Below are positions 35,793-46,099 of a DNA stretch of 64,000 nt, piece by piece. Origin of the DNA: an uncultured Flavobacteriaceae bacterium (GTDB lineage: Bacteria > Bacteroidota > Bacteroidia > Flavobacteriales > Flavobacteriaceae); the NCBI GenBank assembly GCA_937959395.1, contig CALGLR010000035.1:1-64000 (forward strand). Direction: 5' to 3'. Each line of letters begins with the position of its first letter. Within the stretch, counting starts at the first letter, position 1. Under the pieces are notes generated by a model, which did not search any database, was not told where the DNA came from, and saw only the letters and a program-made list of their open reading frames with translations. Position numbers and translations under genes: made by a program.

Positions 35793-35833
35793 ATCACAAA
35801 TGTAAGTCAATCCTTTTTAAATGTAAGGTAAAA

Positions 35834-35869
35834 AAAAACTCTACAACTAAAATTAGTTGTAGAGTTTTT
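35834..35869 (-). terminator. Terminator of fabI
   Basis: Seventeen-base arms at 35834-35850 and 35853-35869 (AACTCTACAACTAA/TTAGTTGTAGAGTT core) pair perfectly, with T runs outside. It lies just after the fabI stop on the minus strand. Confidence 0.88.
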
Positions 35870-35885
35870 CACTATAATTTTGTTA

Positions 35886-36722
35886 TTATTTAGCTGTCTC
35901 AACTTCTTCTTGAGAAGCGACAAAAGCATCCATAACGGCATCACTAACTCCTACATTACTAAATCCTCCATCATTATATAAATTTTGCAAAGTTACTCGT
36001 TTTGTTAAATCACTAAATAATGTTACTGTATAGTTAGCACAATCTAATGCTGTAGCATTACCTAAAGGCGACATTTTTTCGGCATAAGAAATAAAACCAT
36101 CAAAACCTTTTACACCTTGACCTGCAGTTGTTGGTGTAGGCGATTGAGAAATTGTATTTACACGTACCTTTTTATCTCTTCCGAAGAAATAACCAAAACT
36201 ACGCGCTATACTTTCTAAATATGCTTTGTTATCTGCCATATCATTATAATCTGGGAATACACGTTGTGCTGCCATATAAGTTAAAGCAACAATACTTCCC
36301 CATTCGTTCATAGCATCTGCTTTATAAAGGGTTTGCATCACTTTATGAAAAGACATTGCAGAAACATCTATTCCTTTTTGTGTCCAATCGTATTTTTGAT
36401 CGATATAAGAACGTCCTTTACGAACATTTACAGACATGCCAATTGAATGTAAAACAAAATCTATTTTACCTCCTAAAATTTCCATAGATTGCTCTACAAG
36501 ATTTGTTAAGTCTTCTTCAGAAGTTGCATCGGCAGCTATTACTTGAGAACCTGTTTGTTCTGCTAATTTATCTATTTGTCCCATTCGTAAAGCTATAGGT
36601 GCATTTGATAATACAAATTGCCCTCCTTCTTCATGAACGCGTTCTGCTGTTTTCCAAGCAATAGAATTAGGATCTAAAGCTCCAAATATGATTCCCTTCT
36701 TTCCTTTTAATAAATTATACAT
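35886..36722 (-). CDS. fabI: Enoyl-[acyl-carrier-protein] reductase (FabI)
   Basis: This NADH-dependent SDR-type enoyl-ACP reductase performs the last step of each fatty-acid elongation round. It has 278 residues with cofactor region GIIFGALDPNSIAWKTA, the active-site set TYMAAQRVFPDYN and the lysine in ADNKAYLES, and a substrate loop before GFDGFISYAEKMSPLGN. It is monocistronic with a strong terminator. A 258-bp AT-rich gap without recognised features separates it from recN. Confidence 0.92.
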   Translation of the reverse strand: MYNLLKGKKGIIFGALDPNSIAWKTAERVHEEGGQFVLSNAPIALRMGQIDKLAEQTGSQVIAADATSEEDLTNLVEQSMEILGGKIDFVLHSIGMSVNVRKGRSYIDQKYDWTQKGIDVSAMSFHKVMQTLYKADAMNEWGSIVALTYMAAQRVFPDYNDMADNKAYLESIARSFGYFFGRDKKVRVNTISQSPTPTTAGQGVKGFDGFISYAEKMSPLGNATALDCANYTVTLFSDLTKRVTLQNLYNDGGFSNVGVSDAVMDAFVASQEEVETAK

Positions 36723-36980
36723 TTGTAGTTTATGTTTTTAAAAGTTTATCAGGTTATATGTTCGTAGTTTACAGGGCTATTTACTTATATTTCATGAGAT
36801 TATATATAATTACATCTCACATAGTTCTCAATTAAAAAATCACTCTTTTTCTTTAATTATATTAAATATGGATTTTTTAATTGTTATTCCTAATCATTTA
36901 TAAATTTAATAAGTTGTAAAGTTATGAAACTTTTAAAAGCTAGGCTCATAAACCCATAAACTTTTAAACTCATAATCTTT

Positions 36981-38633
36981 TTAATTTAATAATTGTTTGG
37001 CATGAGCAATAGCAGAATTAGAGACTTCAATCCCTCCTAACATTTGTGCTATTTCTATAATGCGCTCATCATAATTCAATTGTATTAAATTAGTAGTTGT
37101 TACTTCATCTACATCTTTTTTGTAAACTTTAAAATGAGAGTTTCCTTTTGCTGCAATTTGCGGTAAATGCGTAATACTATAAACTTGCATTCTTTTACTC
37201 ATTTGTAACATAATTTCTCCCATTTTATTTGAAACTTCGCCAGAAACACCTGTATCTATTTCATCAAACATAATTGTTGGTAGTTTTATATATGTTGACA
37301 ATATTGACTTTATAGCTAGCATAATTCGAGATAATTCTCCTCCAGATGCGGCCTTTTTTAATCCTTTAAATTGCCCACCTTTATTCGCCGAAAACAAAAA
37401 TGACAACTCTTCTTTTCCATTTAAAAAATAATTATCGCTAAGTTTTAAATTAATATCAAATTGAGCATTTGGCATGCCCAGATTTGATAGTATTGTTTCT
37501 AATTGCTTTTTTAATTCTGGGATGGCTGCGGTACGTTTTTTATGAATTTTATTAGCAAGACCATCTAATTTTGAAGCTATTAGATTTATTTCTTCTTGTT
37601 TCTTTATAATATCTTCATCTACAGACTCTGTTGCTGCTACTTTTTGAGAAAGCGATTCTTTAATAGTAATTAATTCAGGTATAGATTGTACCACATGCTT
37701 TTGCATTAGGTTATTAATTGCAGTTAACTTTGCATTTACCGTTTCTAACCGATTAGGATTGGCTTCCAAACCATCATGCAGATCTTCTAAAGAGCCAAAG
37801 ACATCGTTTAAATCGATTAAATTACTATTTACCTGAACATATAAAGCTTCATATTTTGGAGAGAAAGAAACTAGCTTTTGAATCGTGTTTTTTATTAGTG
37901 TTAAGTTCGATAGGATACCTATTTGATCTTCACTTAGTAATTTGTTAGAAATTGATAGACTCTCTTTTATATCTTCTATATTATTAAGTGTTTCGTATTC
38001 TTCTTCTAATAAAGAAAGCTCATTATTTGCCAACTCAGCTTCTTTTAATTCATTTAATAAAAACGAATTGTAATCGTGTTCTTTAATCGATTCTGCTTGA
38101 AAAGTTATAAGTGTTTTTAATTCTTTTTGAAGTGTTTTATATGTTGTTAATTTAAATTGATAGGCTTTAATATCTTCATCAGTTTCTGCCAAAGCATCAA
38201 TAACTTGAAACTGAAATGCATCATCAACTAATTGCATCGTTTCATGCTGCGAATGGATGTCGATTAAACGCGCACCCAATACTTGTAAACTATTTAAATT
38301 TACTGGCGAGTCATTTACAAAAGCCCTTGATTTTCCTGAAGGTAATATTTCTCTTCGAATTATAGTTTGCGGTTCATAATCGAGATCATTTTCCGTAAAG
38401 AGTGTTTCTAAGTTATAATTGGTAATTGTAAATGTCGCTTCGATTATACACTTTTTACTGGCATCTCTAAGACTACTTAAATCGGCCCGCTTACCAAGAA
38501 TAAGAGATAATCCACCAAGAAGTATAGATTTTCCAGCTCCTGTTTCTCCAGTAATAATTGTAAAACCATTATTAAAATCGACTTGAAGGTGATCTATTAA
38601 TGCAAAGTTTTTAATGGATAGTGCAGTAAGCAT
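36981..38633 (-). CDS. recN: DNA repair protein RecN
   Basis: This 550-residue SMC-like ATPase acts in double-strand break repair. The Walker A motif GETGAGKS is at 29-36. A long coiled coil (about 150-360) follows, and the C-terminal half carries ASGGELSRIMLAIKS (ABC signature) and TIMFDEIDTGVSGE (Walker B). All motifs are intact. It heads a long minus-strand block of core genes. No LexA-type operator could be recognised upstream. Confidence 0.95.
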   Translation of the reverse strand: MLTALSIKNFALIDHLQVDFNNGFTIITGETGAGKSILLGGLSLILGKRADLSSLRDASKKCIIEATFTITNYNLETLFTENDLDYEPQTIIRREILPSGKSRAFVNDSPVNLNSLQVLGARLIDIHSQHETMQLVDDAFQFQVIDALAETDEDIKAYQFKLTTYKTLQKELKTLITFQAESIKEHDYNSFLLNELKEAELANNELSLLEEEYETLNNIEDIKESLSISNKLLSEDQIGILSNLTLIKNTIQKLVSFSPKYEALYVQVNSNLIDLNDVFGSLEDLHDGLEANPNRLETVNAKLTAINNLMQKHVVQSIPELITIKESLSQKVAATESVDEDIIKKQEEINLIASKLDGLANKIHKKRTAAIPELKKQLETILSNLGMPNAQFDINLKLSDNYFLNGKEELSFLFSANKGGQFKGLKKAASGGELSRIMLAIKSILSTYIKLPTIMFDEIDTGVSGEVSNKMGEIMLQMSKRMQVYSITHLPQIAAKGNSHFKVYKKDVDEVTTTNLIQLNYDERIIEIAQMLGGIEVSNSAIAHAKQLLN

Positions 38634-38769
38634 ATATTTAGTTAAAAAGTGTCATGTTATAAGGTACGAAGTTAGACTTTAGACCTTAGAAGTGCAAAGT
38701 TAAAAAGCGAAAACTAATAACGCTTATTCATAATGTATTTTGACTTACTACTAAAAATTAATTTACGTC

Positions 38770-40212
38770 TTAATTTAAAGTAGATAATAGTTTTTTTAGC
38801 TCTTTAGATTCACTTGGCCTAGGAGCGTCTTTTTCAACAATATTACCATTCTCGTCTACAATCAAATATTGAGGAATTGTAAAATAACCCTTATCCCTTG
38901 TATACTTTTTAGCAAAATCATCTTTAAAGTTTTTATTAAACAAAAAATGAAATCCATTTAATTCATAATACTTTATCATATCTAACCATTTCTGTTTTCG
39001 ATCTGGTTCATCAATAGAAATATATAATTTCTTATAACTATTATCTTCTAATATTTTTTGCAAAGCAACATTATATTTAAACTCTCTTTTGCAGGGTCCA
39101 CACCAAGTCGCCATTAAGTCTATGTATAATTTTTGCCCCTTAAACTGCTTTAATAACTCCGAAAAAGAATTAATATTATCATTCTTAATGATCTTGACTG
39201 AAGTTGATAGATCTCCTTTGATTTTTTTGTGATAACCTTTTATTTCTTCAATTTCTGGTTCTAAATATTGAGTATAAACACTATTAGGATATGACGATTT
39301 AAAATTATCTAACAAAAGAACTAAACTCTTATTATATTCCTTTTGCTTTGCATTAAATATAATATTTTGCGCTAATAACTTTTCTCGATATTTTCCAGCG
39401 AATTTCATTGTGATAAGGCTATCTATAAACTCAAAGTATTCATCATTTTTATATAATTTATCTCTTTCGCCTTGAGTTAATAAACTATCAACAGTTCTAT
39501 ATATTACGGTATCAGCGTAATCCGTCCAATAGAGGTTTAAAACATCAGCTTCAATGGGATACTTTTCTAAAGTTGAATTTGATAAAGTTCTAAAACCTTT
39601 TGAAGACGACATAGAATTATCTATTTTACGAGGAATTGCATTTAAGGTTTTATCTGCATAGTAGTAATTGATTTCATTTTGAAAGACGTCATAAAATTCT
39701 TGATCGATATCATTTGAAACTAATAAAGCACTTAATGCCTCTGTTTCGATTTTTTTTAATGAATCTATTTTTTTCGAGAGCAAGAATGCAGTGGTATCAT
39801 TTCTGAACATTCTTTCAACTTCATAAGTCCCGTTATAAGGTCTTTTTACTTCATTTAACAGCGTATTTCCCTTTGCATTATCTAGACTGAATTTTGGTAT
39901 AGAATCTGTAAGATCTATTTCATAAGTTTGATTTTCTTGAACAATCATTTCTAAAAAATTTTCTCCAGCCCAAACGCGAATAACTTCTGGTGCAGATAAA
40001 TTAAACTGGTATTTAATAATCCCCATTTCATCTACATTTACAGTATCTGCTTTATTCTTCCAAAGAATAAAACCATCAATTGGTCTTATTATTTTTGCTA
40101 ATTTTATTTTACTACTATTTGTTTTAATTCTTAACTCAGATCTATTGCTTTTTTCTTTTTCACAAGACATTACTATGACCAGAAGAAAATATATAAAATT
40201 GATTCTTTTCAT
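38770..40212 (-). CDS. Thioredoxin-like (TlpA/ResA-type) lipoprotein
   Basis: This 480-residue lipoprotein has a lipobox cysteine at about 17 (VIVMSC). A long helical N-terminal region of about 340 residues precedes a C-terminal thioredoxin fold with redox motif WCGPC (Cys371, Cys374) and the conserved cis-proline side (FTIPQYLIVDENGNI). It is expected to face the periplasm as a thiol-disulphide reductase. DUF4369-type N-terminal domains are common in such proteins; the N-terminal part here could be one. Confidence 0.85.
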   Translation of the reverse strand: MKRINFIYFLLVIVMSCEKEKSNRSELRIKTNSSKIKLAKIIRPIDGFILWKNKADTVNVDEMGIIKYQFNLSAPEVIRVWAGENFLEMIVQENQTYEIDLTDSIPKFSLDNAKGNTLLNEVKRPYNGTYEVERMFRNDTTAFLLSKKIDSLKKIETEALSALLVSNDIDQEFYDVFQNEINYYYADKTLNAIPRKIDNSMSSSKGFRTLSNSTLEKYPIEADVLNLYWTDYADTVIYRTVDSLLTQGERDKLYKNDEYFEFIDSLITMKFAGKYREKLLAQNIIFNAKQKEYNKSLVLLLDNFKSSYPNSVYTQYLEPEIEEIKGYHKKIKGDLSTSVKIIKNDNINSFSELLKQFKGQKLYIDLMATWCGPCKREFKYNVALQKILEDNSYKKLYISIDEPDRKQKWLDMIKYYELNGFHFLFNKNFKDDFAKKYTRDKGYFTIPQYLIVDENGNIVEKDAPRPSESKELKKLLSTLN

Positions 40213-40349
40213 ATGCTAAGATTTAATTAATAATATATAAAACTTCTAATTTCATGTTTTATTGAAATCAATTAAAAAGTAATTACTATTTGTATTGAAA
40301 TAATAGTATTTATTTTATGAAATATTTTTAATCACGAATTCAAAAGAGA

Positions 40350-41240
40350 CTAATATTTAATATTACGCCATTTAGAAGAATGTGTAGGCGCTACTCTATT
40401 TAATGTTTCTATTAAAGTTGCAATATCTACATTTGGCCCTCCAGAAAAAACTTGTTCAATCTCATCGGCTTTAGCATCGAAAAATATTCTAGCCAAATAA
40501 GAGTTTGGCCTCACTTTATTCATTTCTTTAAAAAGATTGAGTGATAATGAGATTTCACTTTTACCATCTTTAATATTCTCACTCATCGTATCCATTCCCT
40601 TTCTGTGATAATTGTATAGTATGCTTCTGTACTCCTTGTAAGAATTAGATAAAATACTATTAATAAGTGCAAAACGACTTTGTAAACCATCTTCTAGTTT
40701 CCATCCTTTACCACCTTCTTGTTGTGAAAAACTTGTAATTCTTTCTGCTATTTTATAATAATCTTCTCCTCCTTTTAATTCGAAAGTATCTGCATCTAAA
40801 CCTAAAAGCATGTATACATGGAAAGCAATAACTGAAACTAAATTAGATTCAAATTGATTTGGATTAAATATTATATTTTGAAACTCTAAATAAGTGAAAT
40901 TAAAATCTTGATCATTTATATTATAGATAGGTGAAGAATAAGAAGAATCAAAAACAGGTCTTGATGATTGCACTTGTATCGAAGCTTCAAACCGGTCTCC
41001 ATCAAATTTATTAATAATAATAACCATGTTACAATCAACCTTTTCTTGAGGTTCATAAACTTGATTCGTCCATTTTGTAGTCGTAAGAAATTCTGTAAGT
41101 TGTTTTTCTAGCGTTTTAAATACTTGGGCATTTGCATTTCCAGTAGTTTGTGCGTTAACAACTACAGATCCTCTAAGTTCCTGCGAATAAATTAAACTGG
41201 AAACAAATAATAGTGTTAATAGGAATAAAAATTTACGCAT
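40350..41240 (-). CDS. porD: DUF4835 / PorD-type protein of type IX secretion
   Basis: This 296-residue exported protein has a signal peptide (to about 19). Family blocks are ELRGSVVVNAQTTGNAN, QVFKTLEKQLTEFLTTTKW, CNMVIII and NLVSVIAFHVYMLLGLDADTF. DUF4835 corresponds to PorD, needed for type IX secretion or gliding in Porphyromonas and Flavobacterium relatives. It overlaps coaBC by 8 bp. Its presence agrees with the several T9SS-tailed proteins in this window. Confidence 0.82.
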   Translation of the reverse strand: MRKFLFLLTLLFVSSLIYSQELRGSVVVNAQTTGNANAQVFKTLEKQLTEFLTTTKWTNQVYEPQEKVDCNMVIIINKFDGDRFEASIQVQSSRPVFDSSYSSPIYNINDQDFNFTYLEFQNIIFNPNQFESNLVSVIAFHVYMLLGLDADTFELKGGEDYYKIAERITSFSQQEGGKGWKLEDGLQSRFALINSILSNSYKEYRSILYNYHRKGMDTMSENIKDGKSEISLSLNLFKEMNKVRPNSYLARIFFDAKADEIEQVFSGGPNVDIATLIETLNRVAPTHSSKWRNIKY

Positions 41241-42444
41241 TTAGTTTATTTATTATAACGTTTAATAAATCTTTAGCGACTTCCGCTTTAGATTTTAACT
41301 CGTAATTAATAATCTTTTCTTTACTATCAATAATTGTAATTTTGTTAGTATCACCTTTAAATCCAGCTCCCTTGTCTTGTAACGAATTTAGTACAATTAA
41401 GTCTAAATTCTTCTTTTTTAGCTTTCCTTTTGCATTTTCTAACTCGTTATTAGTTTCTAATGCAAAACCAACTAATAATTGATTGGATTTAATTTCTCCC
41501 AATGATGCTAAAATGTCTTTTGTTTTTTCTAACTCTAGTGTTAACGTAGAATCTTTCTTTTTTATTTTTTGATTAGCAATTTCTTTTGGTCTATAATCTG
41601 CTACGGCTGCAGATAATATAGCAATATTTACCGAATTAAAATACTTATGAGCTTCGTCATACATCTCTTGAGCACTTGTAACAGGTATTACTTGTATTAA
41701 ACTATGAGTAACTTTTTGATGCGTGGGTCCAGAAATTAAAATAACCTCAGCACCTAAATTAGCTGCCGCTTTGGCTATTTCAAAACCCATTTTACCACTA
41801 GAGTGATTACCTATAAACCGAACTGGGTCTATGGCTTCATAAGTTGGTCCTGCTGTGAGTAATACTTTTTTACCGTGTAATGGAAGATTCTTTAAAATAT
41901 CGGTTTCCATAAAACGAACAATATCTTCAGGTTCAGCTAATCTTCCTAACCCAACTAATCCGCTAGCTAATTCTCCTGATGTTGCAGGAATCATAACATT
42001 ACCATACGTTTTAAGCGTTTCAAAACTCTTAATACTCGAAGGGTGTTTGTACATATCTAAATCCATTGCTGGAGCAAAATAAACAGGACATTTTGCTGAT
42101 AAGTAAGTTGCCAATAGTAAATTATCGCAAGTTCCGTTAGCCATTTTAGATAATGTATTTGCTGTAGCTGGAGCTATAATAAAATAGTTAGCCCATAAAC
42201 CGAGTTCTACATGGTTATTCCATATAGCATTCTCGTCTTCTTCATTATAAAAAGTAGAATGAACTGGGTTTTTTGAAAGTGTAGAAAGTGTAAGAGGTGT
42301 TACAAAATCTTTAGAAGCAGGTGTCATAACAACTTTTACGTTTGCACCTGCTTTTATGAATGCTCTTACTAAAAATGCTGTTTTATAAGCAGCTATACCA
42401 GCACTAATGCCTAAGAGTACATTTTTACCGCTTAATACAGACAT
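41233..42444 (-). CDS. coaBC: CoaBC: phosphopantothenoylcysteine decarboxylase / phosphopantothenate-cysteine ligase
   Basis: This bifunctional enzyme performs two middle steps of CoA synthesis. The flavin-dependent CoaC half (1-185) has His78 in NNHVELG, NGTCDNLL and PAMDLDM. The CoaB half has GPTYEAIDPVRFIGNHSSGKMG and AVADYRP. One oddity stands out: where E. coli CoaC has its reductive Cys158 (GSQACG), this protein reads GELASG, a serine at 161. It lies between porD and rpoZ in a tightly packed operon. Confidence 0.94.
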   Translation of the reverse strand: MSVLSGKNVLLGISAGIAAYKTAFLVRAFIKAGANVKVVMTPASKDFVTPLTLSTLSKNPVHSTFYNEEDENAIWNNHVELGLWANYFIIAPATANTLSKMANGTCDNLLLATYLSAKCPVYFAPAMDLDMYKHPSSIKSFETLKTYGNVMIPATSGELASGLVGLGRLAEPEDIVRFMETDILKNLPLHGKKVLLTAGPTYEAIDPVRFIGNHSSGKMGFEIAKAAANLGAEVILISGPTHQKVTHSLIQVIPVTSAQEMYDEAHKYFNSVNIAILSAAVADYRPKEIANQKIKKKDSTLTLELEKTKDILASLGEIKSNQLLVGFALETNNELENAKGKLKKKNLDLIVLNSLQDKGAGFKGDTNKITIIDSKEKIINYELKSKAEVAKDLLNVIINKLNA

Positions 42445-42460
42445 ATAGTTATAGTGTATA

Positions 42461-42787
42461 TTATTTATTCTCTTCTTCTGTTCTTCTATGGTAAATTTTA
42501 CTATCTAACCATTCTTGAACTGCTAAAGCATGAGGTTTAGGTAACTTTTCATAAAATTTAGAAACTTCAATCTGCTCCTTATTTTCAAAAATCTCTTCTA
42601 AACTATCATTGTAAGTTGCAAATTCTTCTAACTTTTCAATAAGTTCTTTTTTAATTTCTGAATTGATTTGTTCTGCTCTTCTAGAAATAATAGAAATCGC
42701 TTCATAAATATTTCCAGTTTCTGCATCAACCTGATTTCTATTATAAGTAGTCGTACTTAAAGGCGCATCAATCTTTTTTAAATCCAT
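42461..42787 (-). CDS. rpoZ: DNA-directed RNA polymerase omega subunit
   Basis: This 108-residue protein of the RpoZ type is found in Bacteroidota. NIYEAISIISRRAEQINSEI corresponds to the conserved omega helix. The C-terminal part KFYEKLPKPHALAVQEWL is specific to this phylum. Omega helps assemble and stabilise the polymerase around the beta-prime subunit. It sits between bamD (7 bp away) and coaBC (17 bp away), an order kept in many flavobacteria. Confidence 0.88.
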   Translation of the reverse strand: MDLKKIDAPLSTTTYNRNQVDAETGNIYEAISIISRRAEQINSEIKKELIEKLEEFATYNDSLEEIFENKEQIEVSKFYEKLPKPHALAVQEWLDSKIYHRRTEEENK

Positions 42788-42793
42788 AGTATA

Positions 42794-43594
42794 TTAACTT
42801 TTTGTACTGTATTGTTCTAATTGTTTTTCTATATCCTTTGATAAATCATCCGAATCTTTTAAAAATTCAGAGTCTGGATACGCTTTTTTAAAAGCATTAA
42901 AATAAGACTTAGCCGTTTCAAGACGTTCTTTCTTTTTTCGTTCAACACTTTTTGTTCCTAATAAATGAGCCGAATTATATCTGTAATATAATGCTTCTTC
43001 TCTAAAAGAAGACCCAGGAAAGTCTATTATAAAATTATCGAAAGAAGAAATTGATGCCTGATAATCTCCTATAGTATTATATTGTTTGGCTGTACTAAAC
43101 GCTTTCTTTTCTAATTTAGTCTGTAATTCCTTAACCAAAGCGTTAGCTTGTTCTAAATATTCAGAATCTGGATAAACATTAATAAACGTTTGCAACTTAG
43201 CTAACGCATCATTTGTTTCGGTTTGATCTTTAGAGTATACTCTAGATAAGAATGAATAACTTTCTGCACTTTTAAATAGCGCTTCTTCTACTTTTTCACT
43301 TTTAGGATAAGATGTCGCAAAACGATCAAACTGATAACCCGCTACATAATGGTCTTCCATTTTATAAAATGTATTAGCATATAAATACATTAGTTTTTCT
43401 GCTTGTGGTTTCCCTCTATAATTAGGTACTATTTGAACAAATAATTTATTTGCTTTAGAGAACTTCCCTTCATTATATAACGCCTCTCCTAGTTTAAACT
43501 TTGTAGAAATATCTTCAGATTTCAAAGCCTTTTGATATTCATTACAAGCGCTTAAACTTATAAATAATAATAAAATGTAAAAAATGTTCTTCAT
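42794..43594 (-). CDS. bamD: Outer-membrane assembly lipoprotein BamD
   Basis: This 266-residue lipoprotein has a lipobox in SLSAC (Cys17 from the ATG at 43594). Tetratricopeptide-like repeats fill the rest (KLGEALYNEGKFSKANKLF, GDYQASISSFDNFI). BamD is the essential lipoprotein of the BAM complex that folds beta barrels into the outer membrane. An upstream in-frame TTG exists at 43606, but the ATG gives a standard lipoprotein signal. It starts the bamD-rpoZ-coaBC-porD operon. Confidence 0.92.
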   Translation of the reverse strand: MKNIFYILLLFISLSACNEYQKALKSEDISTKFKLGEALYNEGKFSKANKLFVQIVPNYRGKPQAEKLMYLYANTFYKMEDHYVAGYQFDRFATSYPKSEKVEEALFKSAESYSFLSRVYSKDQTETNDALAKLQTFINVYPDSEYLEQANALVKELQTKLEKKAFSTAKQYNTIGDYQASISSFDNFIIDFPGSSFREEALYYRYNSAHLLGTKSVERKKKERLETAKSYFNAFKKAYPDSEFLKDSDDLSKDIEKQLEQYSTKS

Positions 43595-43701
43595 AATTTT
43601 TAACAAGATGCAAAAATAAGTTATTAAAATGGATTTTAAAAATATAATTTATCGCTAAAATAAGCCTTACAACATGGTATACATTAGAGATTTGGTATTC
43701 T

Positions 43702-44625
43702 TTAACTTTTTATTTGTTCTATTTTATCAAAAAGATCATAATCTAATACCATCTTACCGTCATTATCATAAAAGTAAGCTGGTATAAATTTGCAATCTAC
43801 TTTTAGTTCTTTTAGCTCATAAGAATGCATTTGATGCACTTCTTGACTAAACGATTCATCATAATAACTCACCATTGATAAAAGTTCTCCGTTTAGATTA
43901 GCTAACTCTTCTTTATCAATCTCAAACAAAGGGCTTTCTTCTGTTATTTCATGAACCACTGTCCATGTGGTTGGCAAATAAGTTATTGTGTCCCTTTCTA
44001 AATTAAGTGTAAAAAAAGATCGTGTATAATCACCAGCATTATTAAGCTTATTAAGTGACAGTGTTACAGAGATCTTAGGTTTAATCATCACTGTAGATCG
44101 ATTATTAACCAACCTAAACATAATGGCTTTTGTATGATTAAAATCTCTTAAAACAATGTTTTTACTAAATCTTATAGATGCTTTCGGTTTTGAAAACCGC
44201 CCATAAATTAAACCTGTTAAAAAAGAAAACATTACTAAACCAAGAAAAGCTTCAAAAGAAGAAACAATTCCACTCCAAACACTATTTGGAGCCATAGCTC
44301 CATAACCCAATGTTGTTAATGTTTGCGATGAGAAAAAAAACGCATTCAAAAAATCATTAAACAAACTATTTGAGACGGAAGTAATTTCTTCCACCCCAAT
44401 TAATAAATAGATTAAAGCAAATAATGTATTTATAGTTAAAAAACCAATGGCTGCAAGGCTAAAAAAAGAAAGCCAAGAACTATTTAGCAAATAATGATAG
44501 GTTTCTAAAAATTTCTTAGAACTATTAATACGTTTAATATTAAAAGTACCATCATTATTAACCATTCTTGTGGCATCTTTATTAGAGGACGCTCCAAAAC
44601 CAGGGTCTTTAATTTTTCTTGCCAA
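43702..44625 (-). CDS. KirBac-type inward-rectifier potassium channel
   Basis: This 307-residue two-helix channel has the N-terminal slide-helix segment DPGFG, TM1 about 50-77, a pore helix and filter TLTTLGYGAM (102-111), TM2 about 118-142 and a C-terminal immunoglobulin-like cytoplasmic domain of the Kir type. The start is TTG (MARKIKDPGFG), as no ATG occurs before residue 21 and the DPGFG segment is conserved. It starts 1 bp after the dapA frame ends, so it probably shares its transcript. Confidence 0.9.
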   Translation of the reverse strand: MARKIKDPGFGASSNKDATRMVNNDGTFNIKRINSSKKFLETYHYLLNSSWLSFFSLAAIGFLTINTLFALIYLLIGVEEITSVSNSLFNDFLNAFFFSSQTLTTLGYGAMAPNSVWSGIVSSFEAFLGLVMFSFLTGLIYGRFSKPKASIRFSKNIVLRDFNHTKAIMFRLVNNRSTVMIKPKISVTLSLNKLNNAGDYTRSFFTLNLERDTITYLPTTWTVVHEITEESPLFEIDKEELANLNGELLSMVSYYDESFSQEVHQMHSYELKELKVDCKFIPAYFYDNDGKMVLDYDLFDKIEQIKS

Positions 44626-44626
44626 A

Positions 44627-45505
44627 TTATATCGTTGCTACAATTCTTTTAATTTTATTTTTTAATTCTTGAGTTGCTTCCACTAAAGGCAGTCTAACCG
44701 TATCTTCACATAAGTTTAAAGCTTCCAATACCGCTTTTATTCCTGCTGGATTGTTTTCAGAAAAAATTAAACCAATAGACTCCATAACCTTATAGTATAT
44801 CTCGTAGGCCTCTTTGCTTTTCCCTTCTAGTCCTAAACTAATCATTTTTGAAAATTGCTTAGGAAGACCTTGGCCTATAACCGAAATAACTCCTGCTCCA
44901 CCTGCTAAAACAACCCCTAACGCTAAATCGTCATCTCCAGATATAATTAAAAAATCGTCTGGCTTGTCTCTTAATAGCTTCATGTATTGTCCCATATTAT
45001 TTCCCGCTTCCTTTACGGCAACAATATTTTCAAAATCATTAGCTAATCTTATCGTTGTTTCTGGCAACATATTAGACGCTGTTCGACCTGGTACATTATA
45101 TAAAATTATAGGAACTGGACTTGCCGCAGATATAGCTTTAAAATGCTGATATATTCCTTCTTGAGTTGGCTTACTATATGCTGGCGAAACTGATAATATT
45201 CCAGAAAACTCAGAAAGATCAGTGCTTTTAATTTCATCTATTACTGCCTGTGTATTATTCCCCCCTATTCCTAAAACTAGAGGTAAACGCCCTTTATTAG
45301 CTGCACTAATTGTTTTAATAATCTCTTGTTTCTCAGTTTTAGAAACAGTAACACTTTCGCCTGTTGTTCCACTAATTACAATATAATTTATACCGTTATC
45401 TATAGTATAGTTTACGATAGCTGCTAAGGCTTCATGATCGACACTTAAGTCTGATTTAAAAGGTGTTACAATAGCAATACCTGTGCCTAAAAAAGGTGCA
45501 TTCAT
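44627..45505 (-). CDS. dapA: 4-hydroxy-tetrahydrodipicolinate synthase
   Basis: This enzyme condenses pyruvate with aspartate semialdehyde, the entry to the lysine/diaminopimelate pathway. The 292-residue TIM barrel shows GTTGES (46-51), Tyr136 in ILYNVPGRT and the Schiff-base lysine Lys165 in IVAVKEA. All are intact. It is preceded by a DUF6913 gene 2 bp upstream and followed by the potassium channel gene; the three look like one operon. Confidence 0.96.
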   Translation of the reverse strand: MNAPFLGTGIAIVTPFKSDLSVDHEALAAIVNYTIDNGINYIVISGTTGESVTVSKTEKQEIIKTISAANKGRLPLVLGIGGNNTQAVIDEIKSTDLSEFSGILSVSPAYSKPTQEGIYQHFKAISAASPVPIILYNVPGRTASNMLPETTIRLANDFENIVAVKEAGNNMGQYMKLLRDKPDDFLIISGDDDLALGVVLAGGAGVISVIGQGLPKQFSKMISLGLEGKSKEAYEIYYKVMESIGLIFSENNPAGIKAVLEALNLCEDTVRLPLVEATQELKNKIKRIVATI

Positions 45506-45507
45506 TT

Positions 45508-46026
45508 TTAAAATTTGTTAAGTATTTTTAAATATTTGATAAGTTCGTTAGTAAAGGTTTTAATGTCTTTAATATCTGTTTTTATTATTAAATCATTAAA
45601 ACGTTCGTCCGTTTGCAAAACTCCAACTTTTAATTTTGCATTAGACGCAGCAGTAATAAGCTTTAACTCTGTATTCTCTTTTGTGTAGTAACTTATTAAT
45701 AAATCAAAATCGGCATCAATAAATTGTTTCAAATCTTGGTTTTTAATGACATCTTTCCAACCAAAATCTTTAGGGTTATATATAGCATCCCACATTCCAC
45801 TCTCACTATTTACATCTTCAGTAAAAGCTATAATATTAATTTTATTTGATTTAATTTCTATATCTGAAGCCAGTACTTTGAATCGATCGAAATCATCTTT
45901 TTCATCAAAACTAAAAACCACACCTAAGCTTTGAACTTTTCCTTTAGAGGAATGCACAACACGATTTTTGAGCCTTTTCTCAATATACTTTTTATTAGAT
46001 TTTTCTTTAAACCCTTTTAAAATCAT
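45508..46026 (-). CDS. DUF6913 family protein
   Basis: This soluble protein of 172 residues has no signal peptide. The pattern ([59 protein letters not shown]) agrees with the flavobacterial family DUF6913 found just ahead of dapA; its role is unknown. The family name is from memory. Its start region overlaps the promoter zone of the divergent nucleotidase genes. Confidence 0.68.
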   Translation of the reverse strand: MILKGFKEKSNKKYIEKRLKNRVVHSSKGKVQSLGVVFSFDEKDDFDRFKVLASDIEIKSNKINIIAFTEDVNSESGMWDAIYNPKDFGWKDVIKNQDLKQFIDADFDLLISYYTKENTELKLITAASNAKLKVGVLQTDERFNDLIIKTDIKDIKTFTNELIKYLKILNKF

Positions 46027-46066
46027 TTATCTTTACAATCTTTCGCACAAAAGTAGCAAAACAACT

Positions 46067-46074
46067 TATATTTG
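46067..46074 (+). promoter_or_regulatory. -7 promoter element of the split 5'-nucleotidase genes
   Basis: TATATTTG matches the Bacteroidota -7 consensus and lies 25 bp before the ATG at 46100. A weak -33-like TTTC lies about 22 bp upstream. Confidence 0.55.
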
Positions 46075-46099
46075 TTTGCTTAAATATTCAGGTTTAACA

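Noticed and set aside
45968-46099. N-terminal extension of the nucleotidase lipoprotein
   Set aside because: Runs antisense through the DUF6913 start and across the promoter; the ATG at 46100 gives a proper lipoprotein signal.
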